A stretch of 64,000 bases of DNA from Diplonema papillatum (Eukaryota; Euglenozoa; Diplonemea; Diplonemida; Diplonemidae). The translations under genes and the position numbers were made by a program. Below, one piece after another: positions 1 to 11,900 of this stretch (its first letter is position 1; each line of letters begins with the position of its first letter). Location: the NCBI GenBank assembly GCA_030068145.1, contig JAPJBO010000216.1, positions 152,001-216,000 of the forward strand. The letters are read 5' to 3'. Under the pieces are notes generated by a model. The model was not told the origin of the DNA, did no database searches, and worked only from the letters and a program-made list of their open reading frames with translations.

Positions 1-104
1 GCTGGCCCGGTAGTTTGCGCTACCGCCAACTTCTTTTACACTCGTTCTCTTCTCTTCTCACTACTGTACGTACTCTTTCACTCTTTTTCTCACTTTGGCT
101 AGCC
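1..104. repeat. Dispersed repeat, family A (copy 1)
   Basis: About 100 bases here match 35989-36086 almost exactly, apart from small indels in a pyrimidine-rich stretch. It begins gctggcccggtagtttg and ends in ctcactttggct. No coding potential was recognised and the family's nature is unknown. It abuts the next repeat (105-553). Confidence 0.7.
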
Positions 105-553
105 AGTAGTAGTAGTAGTAGTATGTGTCGTCTGCCGAAGCAGCCGGAGACAGCAGGCGCAGGGGGCAGGTCTTGCTTTACAATTTTCTTCTTCATGGAG
201 ACCCGCCCCCGGCAATCCCGACTGTCCAATCACTGTCGAGAAAGGTTTGTGCCCTATAGTGATGAGGTGGTTGACCAGGCCCCCACGAAGCCGTATACAC
301 AACACGGCTACAACACGAGGATGCAGCCCTGCTTAGGTGTGCACTCAGCCATCACAGGGCCTCAGATCTCGCTACTTGACCTGACACAGCTGCCACCCAG
401 AAGGCCGCAGCAGTAACCTTCGAAATAAAGGCACGCGCGGCTGAGTGTATGTAGGCGATCCATACAACAGCTGCATCAGACGCAGCTTGATCCGAGAGCT
501 CGCTAGGGGAGGTGACGCTGCTCACCTGCCAGTCTCACAACTGACTGCTGCCC
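105..553. repeat. Dispersed repeat, family B (copy 1), about 450 bp
   Basis: It is nearly identical to 11774-12217. A shorter copy lies at 48929-49083, and a diverged subfamily at 34555-34748 and 48262-48459 shares the core around gactgtccaatcac. It opens with a tag trinucleotide run and ends at gactgctgccc in both full copies, so both ends are defined. There is no poly-A tail and no clear inverted ends. The near-identity suggests recent copying. Confidence 0.75.
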
Positions 554-570
554 ACTTTTTGGGCTAGCCA

Positions 571-909
571 ATATAATACTCTCCTCCTCGCCCGTCTCGC
601 TGCTCCGTACTCGCTGCTCTCGTCCTTGCTGCTGCGTGATGTCAGATTGATGGTGCGTAACAAACGTAGAAAGGTCATGCAGAGATTCTTGTGTGTATGC
701 CACGAACTTTTTCGTGACGCCTCAGGACACTGGACTTGAAGATAAAAATGGGCAAGGGTGGGTGGGCAAGCGAGGGGTAAAATTACGGTGTTCTTCTCGG
801 GAGCGACTGGGTAATAACCTTTGTACAAGTGTTAGTTCTCGTCGGAATAGTATTAATCTTCTAATATCTTCAATCTTATACGACAAAAAAAAAAAAAAAA
901 AAAAAAAAA
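571..909 (+). repeat. Poly-A-tailed retroposon-like repeat, family C (copy 1)
   Basis: The segment from aatactctcctcctcg to a run of 26 adenines (884-909) is repeated at 43261-43512, and its 3' half again at 35322-35418. All three copies end in the same ...acgac followed by A-rich sequence. That is the mark of a retroposed, SINE-like element. I did not find clear Pol III promoter boxes in it. Confidence 0.65.
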
Positions 910-983
910 CTCCTGCGACCGACACCACCGAACACATTCGCAATGAATGTGGCCCTGGGCCCCCCACGTGCATACATGTTGAG

Positions 984-1033
984 CATTGAGTTCTTTAAGG
1001 TGCAAGTGCCATCAAGGCAGGCGAACACATACA
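984..1033. mobile_element. Short insert at the GTTRAG/CAGNGG site (relative of the 45949 element)
   Basis: A 50-bp insert starting cattgagttcttt is bounded by a repeated tgttgag (977-983 and 1034-1040), and the right flank continues caggggttgcc. This is the same start and the same target as the elements at 7164, 45949 and 53416. The second half of the insert differs from the others and matches a short piece near 5206. Confidence 0.55.
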
Positions 1034-1621
1034 TGTTGAGCAGGGGTTGCCATGTAGCCCGGATCGGCCTGAGTCAACCCTGTTACTTTGATGGGACTCT
1101 GTGGGGTGAGTGGGCGGGGCTGGGACGGAAAAGCAGGAAACACGCATCGCAAACACCGGCATGCCGATGAGTACCACAATGCACCCTTTGATCTTTCGCA
1201 ATTGGCAGGCGCTTCGCGACGAGGAGCGAGGCGGGCAGCTTGGTCTGGGTGCTTCTACTCTCTAGACGGTGACCCGCAGCCCCCCTGTGGGACACGGTCA
1301 AGCACTTTGCAAAGTTGAGAGCGACCATGAAAAGCGACTTGGGCTCGTCTGCAGCAAGGTCTCCTCAACCAGGGTTGTCAACCCATGAGGACGTCGTCCG
1401 TTCGATGCCCCGTGCGGAAGCCGTGCGACTGCAGGATCCACCCTTCCTGTCACTCGAGGTGCTTCTTGGATTTCGCCTTGTCCCACTTTCTTGGATGCGA
1501 GAGCGGCGGCCTTCACCGCATCTTGCGCCGCGGAAGTGTGCAGGAAGAGGCCAGTATGGAGGGCTCGAGGCAACCCGGCGAGCGTACGGTAGGGATTTCC
1601 CGCAAAGCAGGTGCTCATACA

Positions 1622-1843
1622 AAATACTCGAGGGGGCTGCCTTGTGCTGACTTCGAAGGAGGCAAGAGGGGGAGAAACAATACAACTACAACGTGGGTCT
1701 TTTTTGTTGAACGCTTACGCCCGCCACTAAACCCAGATTTACCTGTGTTTCGTGTGGGCTACAGCACATTTACCTCCTTTGATCTATCGCAAGTGGCAGT
1801 CTCCTCAAGCATTTCCTACAAAGCAGGTGCTTATACAAAAAAA
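1622..1843 (+). repeat. Poly-A-tailed retroposon-like repeat, family D (copy 1)
   Basis: It matches 13856-14101 and 51302-51516 from atactcgaggg to gcaggtgcttatac followed by adenines (1837-1843 here). It lies in the minus-strand intron that begins at 2041 of the cysteine-rich gene. All three copies sit in introns with their A-tail towards the 5' splice site of a minus-strand gene. Confidence 0.7.
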
Positions 1844-2041
1844 GAAGGAAGAGTCAATTCCAATGACACTGCGTGACAGGGATTGGCATGTATTGTTAGC
1901 GTCTAGTCAACCTCTACCACCTCGGAACCTTCTGCAGAAGCGTACGTAAGCACAAAGGTTTTCCCATCGCAGATGAGCGGTCCACGTAAGCTCATCCTTC
2001 CGTTCTAGAGAGTTGACCCCGATAACAAAAAGAACACATAC

Positions 2042-2306
2042 GTCCTTCCAGGATTTTCTCCAAGAACGAGACCCCGCCGCTGACGGACGGGTCACCTGTC
2101 GAAAAGGGGTACTTGCCCTGCTGGCCGAGCGGCAGCTCCAAGGGGGCACCCCGCGAGTCGTCGACTTCAACGTCGTCTGCTAGCCGGTACGCCACGCCGC
2201 ACGCGACGCACGTGACCGCGCAGCCCTCCGGCGGGAATGTGGCCACCGGGTACCCGCACCCGGGGCGCGAGCAGTACAGCAGGTCCCATTTGCGGACGGG
2301 GTCCAT
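2042..2306 (-). CDS. First exon of a small cysteine-rich (zinc-ribbon-like) protein
   Basis: The exon starts at ATG 2306 and reads 88 codons to a splice donor at 2041 (exon...GGAC, intron GTATGT). The N-terminus holds Cys12, Cys17, Cys29, Cys33 and Cys36 in the arrangement C-x4-C...C-x2-C-G. This resembles a zinc ribbon or half of an IBR domain. Residues 45-88 are acidic, then Gly/Ser-rich, without a recognisable fold. An in-frame stretch upstream of this ATG is Lys/Arg-rich and not convincing, so I chose the ATG just before DPVRKWDLLYC. Downstream exons should lie below 2041, but I could not identify them with confidence. A 34-bp minisatellite lies about 140 bases upstream of the start. Function unknown; the protein may be an RNA- or ubiquitin-related zinc protein, but that is a guess. 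Confidence 0.6.
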
Positions 2307-2443
2307 GTTTCTTCTTTTCTTTTTGTGTTGCCGACGATCCCGTATGGGCGTACAGATTGGCACCTTATTGGTTTTTTTAGGGCGAAAGTCTGCCACTGAA
2401 AGTCGGGGTAAAAGCTTCATTTTTCTGGCGGCCTTGAGTTTCC

Positions 2444-2771
2444 GTTCCAGTTTGCCTTACTGCATCACGCGTAGTGTGTTCCAGTTTGCCCTACTGCATC
2501 ACGCGTAGTGTGTTCCAGTTTGCCTTACTGCATCGCACGCGTAGTGTGTTCCAGTTTGCCTTACTGCATCACGCGTAGTGTGTTCCAGTTTGCCTTACTG
2601 CATCACGCGTAGTGTGTTCCAGTTTGCCCTACTGCATCACGCGTAGTGTGTTCCAGTTTGCCTTACTGCATCGCACGCGTAGTGTGTTCCAGTTTGCCTT
2701 ACTGCATCACGCGTAGTGTGTTCCAGTTTGCCTTACTTCATCATGCGTAGTGTGTTCCAGTTTGGCTTGCC
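2444..2771. repeat. 34-bp minisatellite, about 9 units
   Basis: The units carry gttccagtttgccttactg and then a catcacgcgtagtgt segment, with a 2-base variant (catcgcacgcgt). The array lies upstream of the cysteine-rich gene's ATG. Its last unit is interrupted by the foldback element at 2772-4418: array-like sequence (ctgcatcac) resumes just beyond that element's right target duplication. Confidence 0.9.
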
Positions 2772-4418
2772 GGGCCAATGACCATTATCGACCATACTTC
2801 AAACTTTTGACCCGTTATAGACCATGCTCCAAACTTTTGACCCATTATAGACCATACTTCGAACTTTCGACCCATTATAGCCAGCATTGACACTTGACAA
2901 TGGATCACCCACGCCGGGTCACGGATTCCTCAAAAAAACACTGGAGTGCTCGTTACAGCTCAAATTAGAAATTTCGACGCTCGCCTCGTTTTCGTCTGCA
3001 AATTCCCGGGGCTGCAACTTCGATCAAGTTATGGCCCATAATATGGGCTACAGTAGTGGAGACACGGAATCGCACGCTCACTGTGTGGGAGCTGGCCCCG
3101 CTCAGCCCAGAAAGCCCAGCCTCTGCACCTGGCAGCCGGCGAGGGATCCCCAGAGGACACTCCCTACGGGCCTACCCCCAGAGCCTCACGGAGTCACAAG
3201 AAGCTGAGGACAGCAACGGAAGTCCATGCACTTTCCACCTCAGCGTGTGACGTTGCAGAGTGGACGGCGATGCGTTGAGGTCATTGGGCACTCGTGCCAA
3301 AGGGTGGTGACGAAGCCAAAAGGCTTGACCATAGTTGTTGTCACCAAGATGAAGGAGCTACTACGTACGCGTAGTGGTGCAGAGACAACCAGCAGTGACA
3401 GCTAACTCTCGGCCATTACGCCCTCCACGAGTCGCACGACGATCGCGTCCTTCCGCCGGCTCTTCCCGCCCACTCGCGTCCTCCGCATCTCGGCGTGCCT
3501 GTCGGCGAAAGCGGGAAAGCAAAGATTCCGGTTCCTTTCCGTGGCTGAGTGGGTCAGCAGCCCACAACAGTTGCAACCGACAAGTTGCACCACGACTAAA
3601 ATCTGGCAAAGTGCGGTACTCATTTGCACGCAAATGACTCCCCACTAGCAACAAGAACAAGACGAATGCGTGGCACAGCCGTGTCTTAAAGGTGAGAGAG
3701 GCATGGCTCGCGCCAAAGGACAATACCACAACGCAACAAGACGACGGACACAGGGCCGGGTGATAGGCGGAACTGCGCGAAAGCAGTTTGATCAGAGCCG
3801 TCCGCAACAAGACAGTCTTCGGGCTTTTGACCGGGAAGACGCTCATCACCGACCGCCGAACTGGCTCGGACGCCATCACTGGCCGCGTCTGGCGAGACAA
3901 CTGCCTGAGTTACCGGACCACTGACTCCGCCATCTCAGGTCAGTCTGTCAGTGAGTGCCAGCCTGGCAGCCCCTCTATTATTAGGCTCTCATGAGGGAGG
4001 CTCAGGTCAAGAGGCCAGCTGACAAAAACCACAAAAATGCTGCGTTGCTGGACATTGTCTTGTACGCACATAGAATGGGACATAAGTTTGGATTATGGTC
4101 TATAATGGGTCAAAAGTTTGAATCGTGGTCTATAATGGGTCAAAAGTTTGAATCGTGGTCTATAATGGTTCAAAAGTTTGAATCGTGGTCTATAATGGTT
4201 CAAAAGTTTGAATCGTGGTCTATAATGGTTCAAAAGTTTGAATCGTGGTCTATAATGGTTCAAAAGTTTGAATCGTGGTCTATAATGGTTCAAAAGTTTG
4301 AATCGTGGTCTATAATGGTTCAAAAGTTTGAATCGTGGTCTATAATGGTTCAAAAGTTTGAATCGTGGTCTATAATGGTTCAAAAGTTTGAAGTATGGTC
4401 GATAATGGTCATTGGCCC
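2772..4418. mobile_element. Foldback transposon, non-autonomous, with 9-bp target duplication (Mutator-like)
   Basis: The two ends are perfect inverted copies for 22 bp, starting GGGCCAATGACC. They are flanked by the identical 9-mer TGGCTTGCC at 2763-2771 and 4419-4427. Inside each end lies a tandem array of a 30-31 bp unit: about 3 units on the left (to about 2880) and 11 on the right (4080-4400), in inverted orientation to each other. The 1.2 kb centre has no recognisable transposase. Long inverted ends built of tandem units define foldback elements, and a 9-bp duplication with GGG ends fits Mutator-like transposons. The perfect duplication and ends suggest recent insertion. Confidence 0.88.
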
Positions 4419-4429
4419 TGGCTTGCCTG

Positions 4430-5635
4430 CATCACACAACGCCGCCAGCTGCACGGTGACCTGCGGTATTGGGGTAAGTTCCCTGAGACACGCATCCCCG
4501 CAGCCCTGTCACAGGTAGCCTGGCATAGCAGAAGCACTACCAATTCATGGCACCTCAGGCACCAGAAATCTGACCAATCGCACTCACAGCTTTTGCAGCT
4601 GCAAACCCTGACTACGTGGAAGGTAAGCCGTTACATCAGAGTCTCCGGCTGGAGGCCGAGCCAAGGAGTCTAATAACGTACGCGAGGCGTTTGGATACCA
4701 AGCCACAAGCCGGCATAGGGGTGGTAGGACTACTTTACCGTGAAAGGACAAAAATGCGCTGGTAGCTGGAACATGGAGGCAAGGGCACGGTTGTTATTCG
4801 ACGCGTATCGACGAGGCAAAAAAGGGAGTAAACGTAGCTGGCGTGTCGTTTGTGTACTGCGTGTGCGGGCAGCGCGATCGATCGGGGAGGCAAGCCTCAG
4901 GACCGCAGGGGGTATTCAAAAGAAGGGCGGCCGTTCTTATTCTCAAGCCGGGCTCGGAGGCCAAATTTTCGTCACCTATGACGGTTCGAAAATCGACGGA
5001 AGGTAGCAGTGGGTACGCCAATGTCGGCCCTGTCACGGAAACCCCAGAATTAATCTCCCCGTCGGAATAGGGTTAAACAAGGAGCGGCAGGGTCCTGCAC
5101 GAGGTTTCAAACAAGGGAAGGTCGTCGAGCCTGCCAGGGCAATCAACAGCATTAGCTGAAGTAGGCATGAACAGCAGCAGGGTATTGAAACAAGAAAGGT
5201 CGTTGTGCAAGTGCCATCAAGGCAGGCGAGCAATGGAAACCCCAGGCTCTCGGACCTGTCCGGCATTTGCAGCAAAAGGCGGTTCTTTCTTTCTAGCTAG
5301 ACATGAACAACAGCAGCAGCGGCGGGGGACGCACTTGCCAGGAGGGCACTCGAAGGGCGGGCGGGGACAAACACTCGATGCATGAGGAAGAGAAGCATCC
5401 CCACGAATATCTGCGCTAGGCGGGTTGGATCACCCCTGTGGGCAATTGATGCGGGCCGTCCCTGCCGGAGGAAGCGCATGAACCGACAACGTGACACTCC
5501 CGAAGGCGCTTCCTCTGCTGGAAGCGCAATGAGTCGCAGTAGAAGCGCAAAAATGGGCAACCCCTGCAGTCGGCAGGCGAAAAGGGTGTGTCCGTGTGTG
5601 ACCACAGTGAGCTGGCAAAAGTCAGGACAGGAAGA
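4430..5635. other. Spacer with no gene recognised
   Basis: Both strands were read. Only short open frames without family resemblance occur. A piece at 5206-5233 (gtgcaagtgccatcaaggc) recurs inside the insert at 984-1033. The region lies 3' of UPF3 and 5' of the foldback element. Confidence 0.5.
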
Positions 5636-5639
5636 ACTT

Positions 5640-5967
5640 GCTTGACGCACTTCCCCCTGCTAGAGCCTTCCTTGACTTCCTTCGCTTTGCTTGCCAGGGT
5701 TCTGCTTGACCATCTGCGCTTGCTAAAGCCCTGGTTCTTCACTAGCAGCGCTTCTCCCTGCCAGAGCCTTGCTTGAGTACCTGCGCTTGCCAGAGCCCTG
5801 GTACTTGACTACCAGCGCTTATACCTGTCAGATGGTTGAGTATCTACGCTTGCCAGAGCCCTGGTTCTTCACTAGCAGCGCTTCTCCCTGCCAGAGCCTT
5901 GCTTGAGTACCTACGCTGCCCAGAGCCTTGCTTGAGTACCTGCGCTTGCCAGAGCCCTGGTATCCAA
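5640..5967. repeat. Minisatellite derived from the last codons of UPF3
   Basis: About ten units of 31-36 bp lie directly downstream of the UPF3 stop codon. Each unit resembles the final coding segment of UPF3 (KQGSGRGKRR). The gene reads cttccccctgccggagcc on the plus strand, and the units read cttctccctgccagagcc or cttgccagagccctgg. The array therefore looks like an amplified and decayed copy of the gene's own 3' end. Confidence 0.75.
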
Positions 5968-8900
5968 CTATCTGCGCTTCCCCCTGCCGGAGCCTTGCTT
6001 GCCGCCCTTGCCGCCACGAGGCTCGTCGCTCCTCTGCTCGCCCCTCCCGCCGCCGCCACCGCTTCCGCCGCCGCCGCCCCGCGGCCCGCCGCCCCTGCCT
6101 TTGATGGTCACGCCGGCGCCCGCGTCTTGGCTGTCGTCGTCGTCGCTCTCGCGCCGTCTGCCGGCGGTGCCCCGACCGCCGCCGCCGCCGCCGCCACCGC
6201 CGCCGCCCCGGCCCTTGCCGCCGCCGCCGCCCCTGGCGCCGCTGCGCTGGTCCTTCTGATGGTCCGACTTGCCCTTTCCGCGGGTGCCGTCCGGTTCCCG
6301 TTGTTCCCGGTCCCTCTCCCGCTCCCTTTCCCGGGCCGCTTCGCGGTCCTTTCCGCCGCCGCCCCGCCCGGCGCCGCCTTTGACGCCCTTCACCACACCC
6401 ACAGGCACGCTCCCGCGGCTCTCGCTGCGTTCGCTGCTGAGCGTCGAGTCCGCGCCTGAAGAGACATCTTCCGGCTTGTTCTTGTTTACAACTCGCTTGA
6501 GCGTCGTCACTGTTTCGCCCTTCGAGTTCTGTGTGTGTGTGTGTTTGTGTTGGAATTCAATCACAAGAAACCTGAAGCGGAGAAAAGCCCATGTGTTGGA
6601 ATACAATCACGGGTAACCCCTGAAGCGGGCTGTATAGCCCAAGTTGTCAGCATCCCCACGTCACCGCTGATGTTCCTGCCGGTTGCTCGTGGTGGCCACG
6701 CGTTGACTGAACTGCAGCCTCCTCGTGTGTGCGTGTGTGACGTCGCTGAGTTTCTGCTCACATAAAAAGGTAGGGCGCAGGTAAAGGCATGGGGTACAAA
6801 GCTTTCCCGGGGTGATCGTTAACAACAAGGGACACCCCTGTCAACAGCTGCTGCCTCATATTGTTCCTCGCCGAGTCCTGCGAAGAGGATGTAGGAGTGA
6901 CTCATTCACCAATGCTTGTTTCGTCCGCGTGAAAACCATTTGCACGGAGATTCTTATGTATAGTGATTGGGTTAACTGTGACACCCAGGAAGAAGTGTGA
7001 AAACGGGTTTTTGCCTAGAGGCTTTTCGTGCTATTCTGCAGATGCTTTGAGCTATCTTTGTGTCTATGCTTTCAGTCGTCTTCTTAACCGTGGTTAAGTG
7101 CGCAAATGGTGTCAGCCGAAGCTAGTAAAAGCTTTGGTGCCGCCCCACGTTATGTTTGTTTAGAATTGAGTTCTTTTTAAGTACATGAACCATGGATTAG
7201 CATGCACTGTTTAGCAGAAGAATCAGCCAGGTGGGCAGGCAGGTGGGGCCTGCCCTACTTGACCTTCATGAGCCAGACCACTCCAACTTCCTGGAAGTGC
7301 ATCGAACTGCCTGCTGCTGTCCATCACAGCCCGAAAGCAGCTGAGGACGAAGTGCGAAACCCGGTCTCAAGAGCGAAGACGAAGAAGCGACGGTCAACCT
7401 CGGCAGACAACACGGCCATCGCCCAAGCGTCACAGTAACAGTCTATCAGCAGTCTAACACGGCCTAGCGCAGGCTATCGTAGGCTATCACCGGGAATTAT
7501 AGTCCAGCGCCGTGAAGCGAAGACGAGAGACGACGACCCCCCACCGGAAGAAGTTCCCAGCGCCGTCCGTGAAAGCGAAGACAAAGGCCGCAGAAGCAAA
7601 CAACCCGGCAAGGAAGGGAAGAGTCGCAAAGCGACCACGCGAAGACGATGATTCGAATGAGTAGCACGACACGGTACGATCGAAGAGGTAGTCATCCAGT
7701 GGTTAATGCAGGCCATCGCTACAGATAGGCTGCGTTCTAACCTCGACAATTATGGTCTATCACAGTCTATCAGCCGGGGGTGGACGGCTCACGTTACGCA
7801 AAATAAGAGCTGCTGCCCTACCTGGCTGCCCTGGCACGGCAACACACTGGTGTGACCGGAGCGCCCTTCCTGAGAGACAGACAGAAAACACAGATGAAAC
7901 GCTGCGCCTACCTTGGTTGGATGGTCCCTGTGGCCCTGGCTCTGGCTGAGCTCCTTGCGATCACGGCGCCGACGCTTCCGCCTTCCCCGGCCGAGCTTCG
8001 CCCCGTGGCCCCAAAGCGAGTCTTTGACGAGTTCCGTGAGGGGGGTCTCGAGCAGCCTGTTGCGGCCTTTCTCGTCCTTGTGCTCCGCCAGCCACTCGTT
8101 GATGACGTCCTCGTTGCCCTTCGACGGCTGCTCTTCCTTCGCCTTGTCCAGCTCCTCGCAGAACTTGAGGTATTCTTCATTCGTTTCGATATTGCCGCTC
8201 TTCTTCGGCTCGGATTCGCGCGGGACCTGGTAGTTGGGTGCGAACTCGACGGTGGCTTTGGACGTATAGCCTTTACTGTCCGTGAAACTGCGCCCGTCGA
8301 ACTGCTCGTGAAGCTGTGGGGATGGTTCGGCTTTCATCTTTTTGAATCGGCACCTTTTGGTTTGGACCGCGCCCTTTCGCAGAAACCCGGTAAGAATCCA
8401 ACCCCAGGCAAAAGACGAGTGGGTCGACCGCTGGTCTTCTATTTTTTTTTTTTTTTCTGGCGGGTTGTTGCAGGGATTTATATAGCTTTTCCTCCTCTGC
8501 AGAAAAGTCCTTGTCGCCCTCGGGGTCCTGTGGTGGATCCAAAGTTAATTAGAATTGGTAGTCAAGAGGCAAGCACTACCAGGCCAGCCCAGGCTAACCC
8601 ACCCAACCTCAGTGTTGGAACAAGAATCAGACGAAATGGTTAAGCTAATTTGTAAGAGAGGGGGGTCTGGGGGGCAGCGCCCCCCAGCGCACGGTACGGT
8701 ACAGCGAAGAATTTCCGCACCGGTCAACTTCTAGTATTGAATCCAAATTCAGTTAGAACCGGTAGTCAACGTCTGATGCCGAACCCCAAATCTAATTAGA
8801 ATCGGTACTCAACGTCCAATTTCCGATTCCAAACTTAAATAGAATTGGTAGTCAACGTTCAAGGTTGGCTCCAAATTTAATTAAAATTGGTAGGCAACGT

Positions 8901-11900
8901 CTAGGTTCGGATCCAAAATCAATTAGACTTGGTAGTCAACGTCTGATGCCAAATCCAAAAATTAATTAGAATTGATAGGCAACGTCCAGTTTCGGATCCC
9001 AAATTTAACTACAATTGGTAGTCAACGTCCAGTTTCGGATTCCAAATTTAATTACAATCGGTAGTCAACGTCTGATGCCAAATCCAAAATTTAATTAGAA
9101 TTGGTAGTCAACTTCCAATTTCGGATTCCAAATTTAATTACAATCGGTAGTCAACGTCTGATGCCAAATCCAAAATTTAATTAGAATTGGTAGTCAACGT
9201 CCAATTTCCGATCCCAAATCTAATTAGAATTGGTAGTCAATGTTCAATTGGATCCAAATTTAACTAGAATTGGTAGTCAACGTTCAATTTTGAATCCAGA
9301 TTTAATTAGAATTGGTAGTCAACGTCCAATTTCCGATCCCAAATCTAATTAGAATTGGTAGTCAATGTTCAATTGGATCCAAATTTAATTAGAATTGGTA
9401 GTCAACGTTCAATTTCCGATCCCAAATTTAATTAGAATTGGTAGTCAACATCCAATTTCGGATTCTGAATTTAATTAGAATTGGTAGTCAACGTTCAATT
9501 TTGAATCCAAATTTAACTAGAATTGGTAGTCAACGTCCAATTTCGGATCCCAGATTTAATTAGAATAGGTAGTCAACGTCCAATTTCCGATCCCAAATTT
9601 GGTTAGAATTGGTAGTCAACGTTCGATTTTGAATCCAAATTTAATTAGAATTGGTAGTCAACGTCCAATTTCGGATCCCAAATTTAATTAGAATAGGTAG
9701 TCAACGTCCAATTTCCGATCCCAAATTTAATTAGAATTGGTAGTCAACGTCCAATTTCGGATCCCAAATTTAATTAGAATAGGTAGTCAACGTCCAATTT
9801 CCGATCCCAAATTTAATTAGAATTGGTAGTCAACGTTCGATTTTGAATCCAAATTTAATTAGAATTGGTAGTCAACGTCCAATTTCCGATCCCAAATTTA
9901 ATTAGAATAGGTAGTCAACGTCCAATTTCCGATCCCAAATTTAATTAGAATTGGTAGTCAACGTTCAATTTCCGATCCCAAATTTAATTAGACTTGGTAG
10001 TCAACGTCTCGCCTCCCACCACCCCCTTTGGCCCTCCGCCCCTGGCCCTCCTGCCTCCTCTTTCCCCGCCTCCGTTTTACTCTTCCTGCCCCCATGGCTT
10101 CGCCATGGCTTTCGCCATGACTTCGCCATGGCTTCGCCATGGCTTCGTCCCTCACCCCCGCTGATCCCGGTTGGTAGTGACCCGGCCCTACCCCAACCCC
10201 CAGCCCAAAATTAAGGCAATTTTTTTTTTTCGCGCTCGGGGTGGCCCCGAGCCCCAGACCCATATATAAATCACTGGGTTGTTGACAACTTGTTGTGGAT
10301 TAGAAGGTCGAAGGTCGGCAGAAGAAGGTTGCTACTACTGTTGCCCCACTCGGTTGCTGGGGATTTACGGGGCTGGGAACGGAGCTCGGAAAACAGAAGA
10401 ACGGAGAGCCTCGGCCCTGCGGCGTTGCTGGGGATTTACGGGGCTGGGAATGGAGCTCGGAAAACAGAAGAAGGTTGGTTGCTACTACTGTTGCCCCAGT
10501 CGGTTGCTGGGGATTTACGGGGCTGGGAACGGACGGAGAGCCTCGGCCCTGCGGGGTTGCTGGGGATTTCCGGGGCTGGGAATGGAGCTCGGAAAACAGA
10601 AGAACGGAGAGCGTCGACCCTGCGGGGTTGCTTGGAATTTCCGGGGCTGGGAATGGAGCTCGGAAAACAGGAGAAGGCTGATATTACTGTTGCCCCAGTA
10701 GATCCATTCCCAGCCCCGGAGAGCATGGGCTATGTAATTTTATTTCCCTTCTCTGGGCCCGCTAGCAGCGACGGACCGGGAGAACTTGGAGATACAGAGA
10801 AAGAAGAAATGCGTATATTTTTTTGGAACGGGAAAAACAGAGGGTTGGATGGAGAGGACGCAGGCGTGCGTCGGGGCCCGTGAGGAAGCACCGGCCACCT
10901 TGCAAGATGAGAATACCTGCCCTGGAAAGAAGCACCCTTATACTCGTAGCATAGTGCGTTGCTCAGGGTAGTCGAAGGCCTGATAATCACACAAATGCAA
11001 CAAATTGGCAGGTGTCCTGACCGGCAGCTTCCGACCCCAGGCCCACTACCCACGGGGGTGGCAACACAGCGGCGAGAAGTGGAAGGCACGGGCAAGACAC
11101 GACCGGGCGACGCACCGCCGCGCACGCGGCGGCGGCAGCCGCCACCTTTGGGACGTCCTAGCGAACGCCGAGAAGAAGGAAGCCGACGGGGTGCAGACCG
11201 GGATCGTCAACCAACCGCCCGACATCGGCTGCAGCGGCAGCAACAGCGGCAGCGACATCGACAGCGGCGACGTCGCGAGGACGCACGGAAGGACCCGCGG
11301 CACAGCACCAGTCCATTCCCCACGCGGGGGGGGATGGCCGTGGAACCCTCCCCCGGGATGACGAAGGCCGGGGAGAGCCGGGGGCAGTGAAGTAACGAAG
11401 CCCGCGAACGGTGGCTCCGAACAGCCTCCCTGGCCCTGGCCCACGCCTGATGCCGCAACCCCATAACCCGGGCGGCGTCGCTTTGGCATGAGCCAGGAAC
11501 CTCAAGGGGAGCAGCGCGAGAAGCATCATCCACGCTTCAAAGGCCCACACACAAATGCAACAAATTTACAACTACTCGTGGGGGTAAGCAGCCTTGCGGG
11601 GGAGCTCTTCCGTGTGCCTCCATGCGGAAGGATGCTGGACCTTTTAAGAAGGCCGCGGAAGTTGGCTGAGCCGGGAGCTACCGGAGAGGGTGTGTATGTG
11701 CTTAGGTACTACAACCTGGTTCGACTGCGGGATAATAAAACCTCGGGATAAAAGACTGCGTGTTTTTCCCGTTCAGTAGTAGTAGCATGTGTCGTCTGCC
11801 GAAGCAACCGGAGACAGCAGGTGCAGGGGGCAGGTCTTGCTTCACAATTCTCTTCTTCATGGAGACCCGCCCCCGGCAATCCCGACTGTCCAATCACTGT

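Noticed and set aside
4093-4518. Repetitive frames over the right arm of the first foldback element
   Set aside because: The 30-bp array keeps frames open; it is transposon end structure, not a gene.
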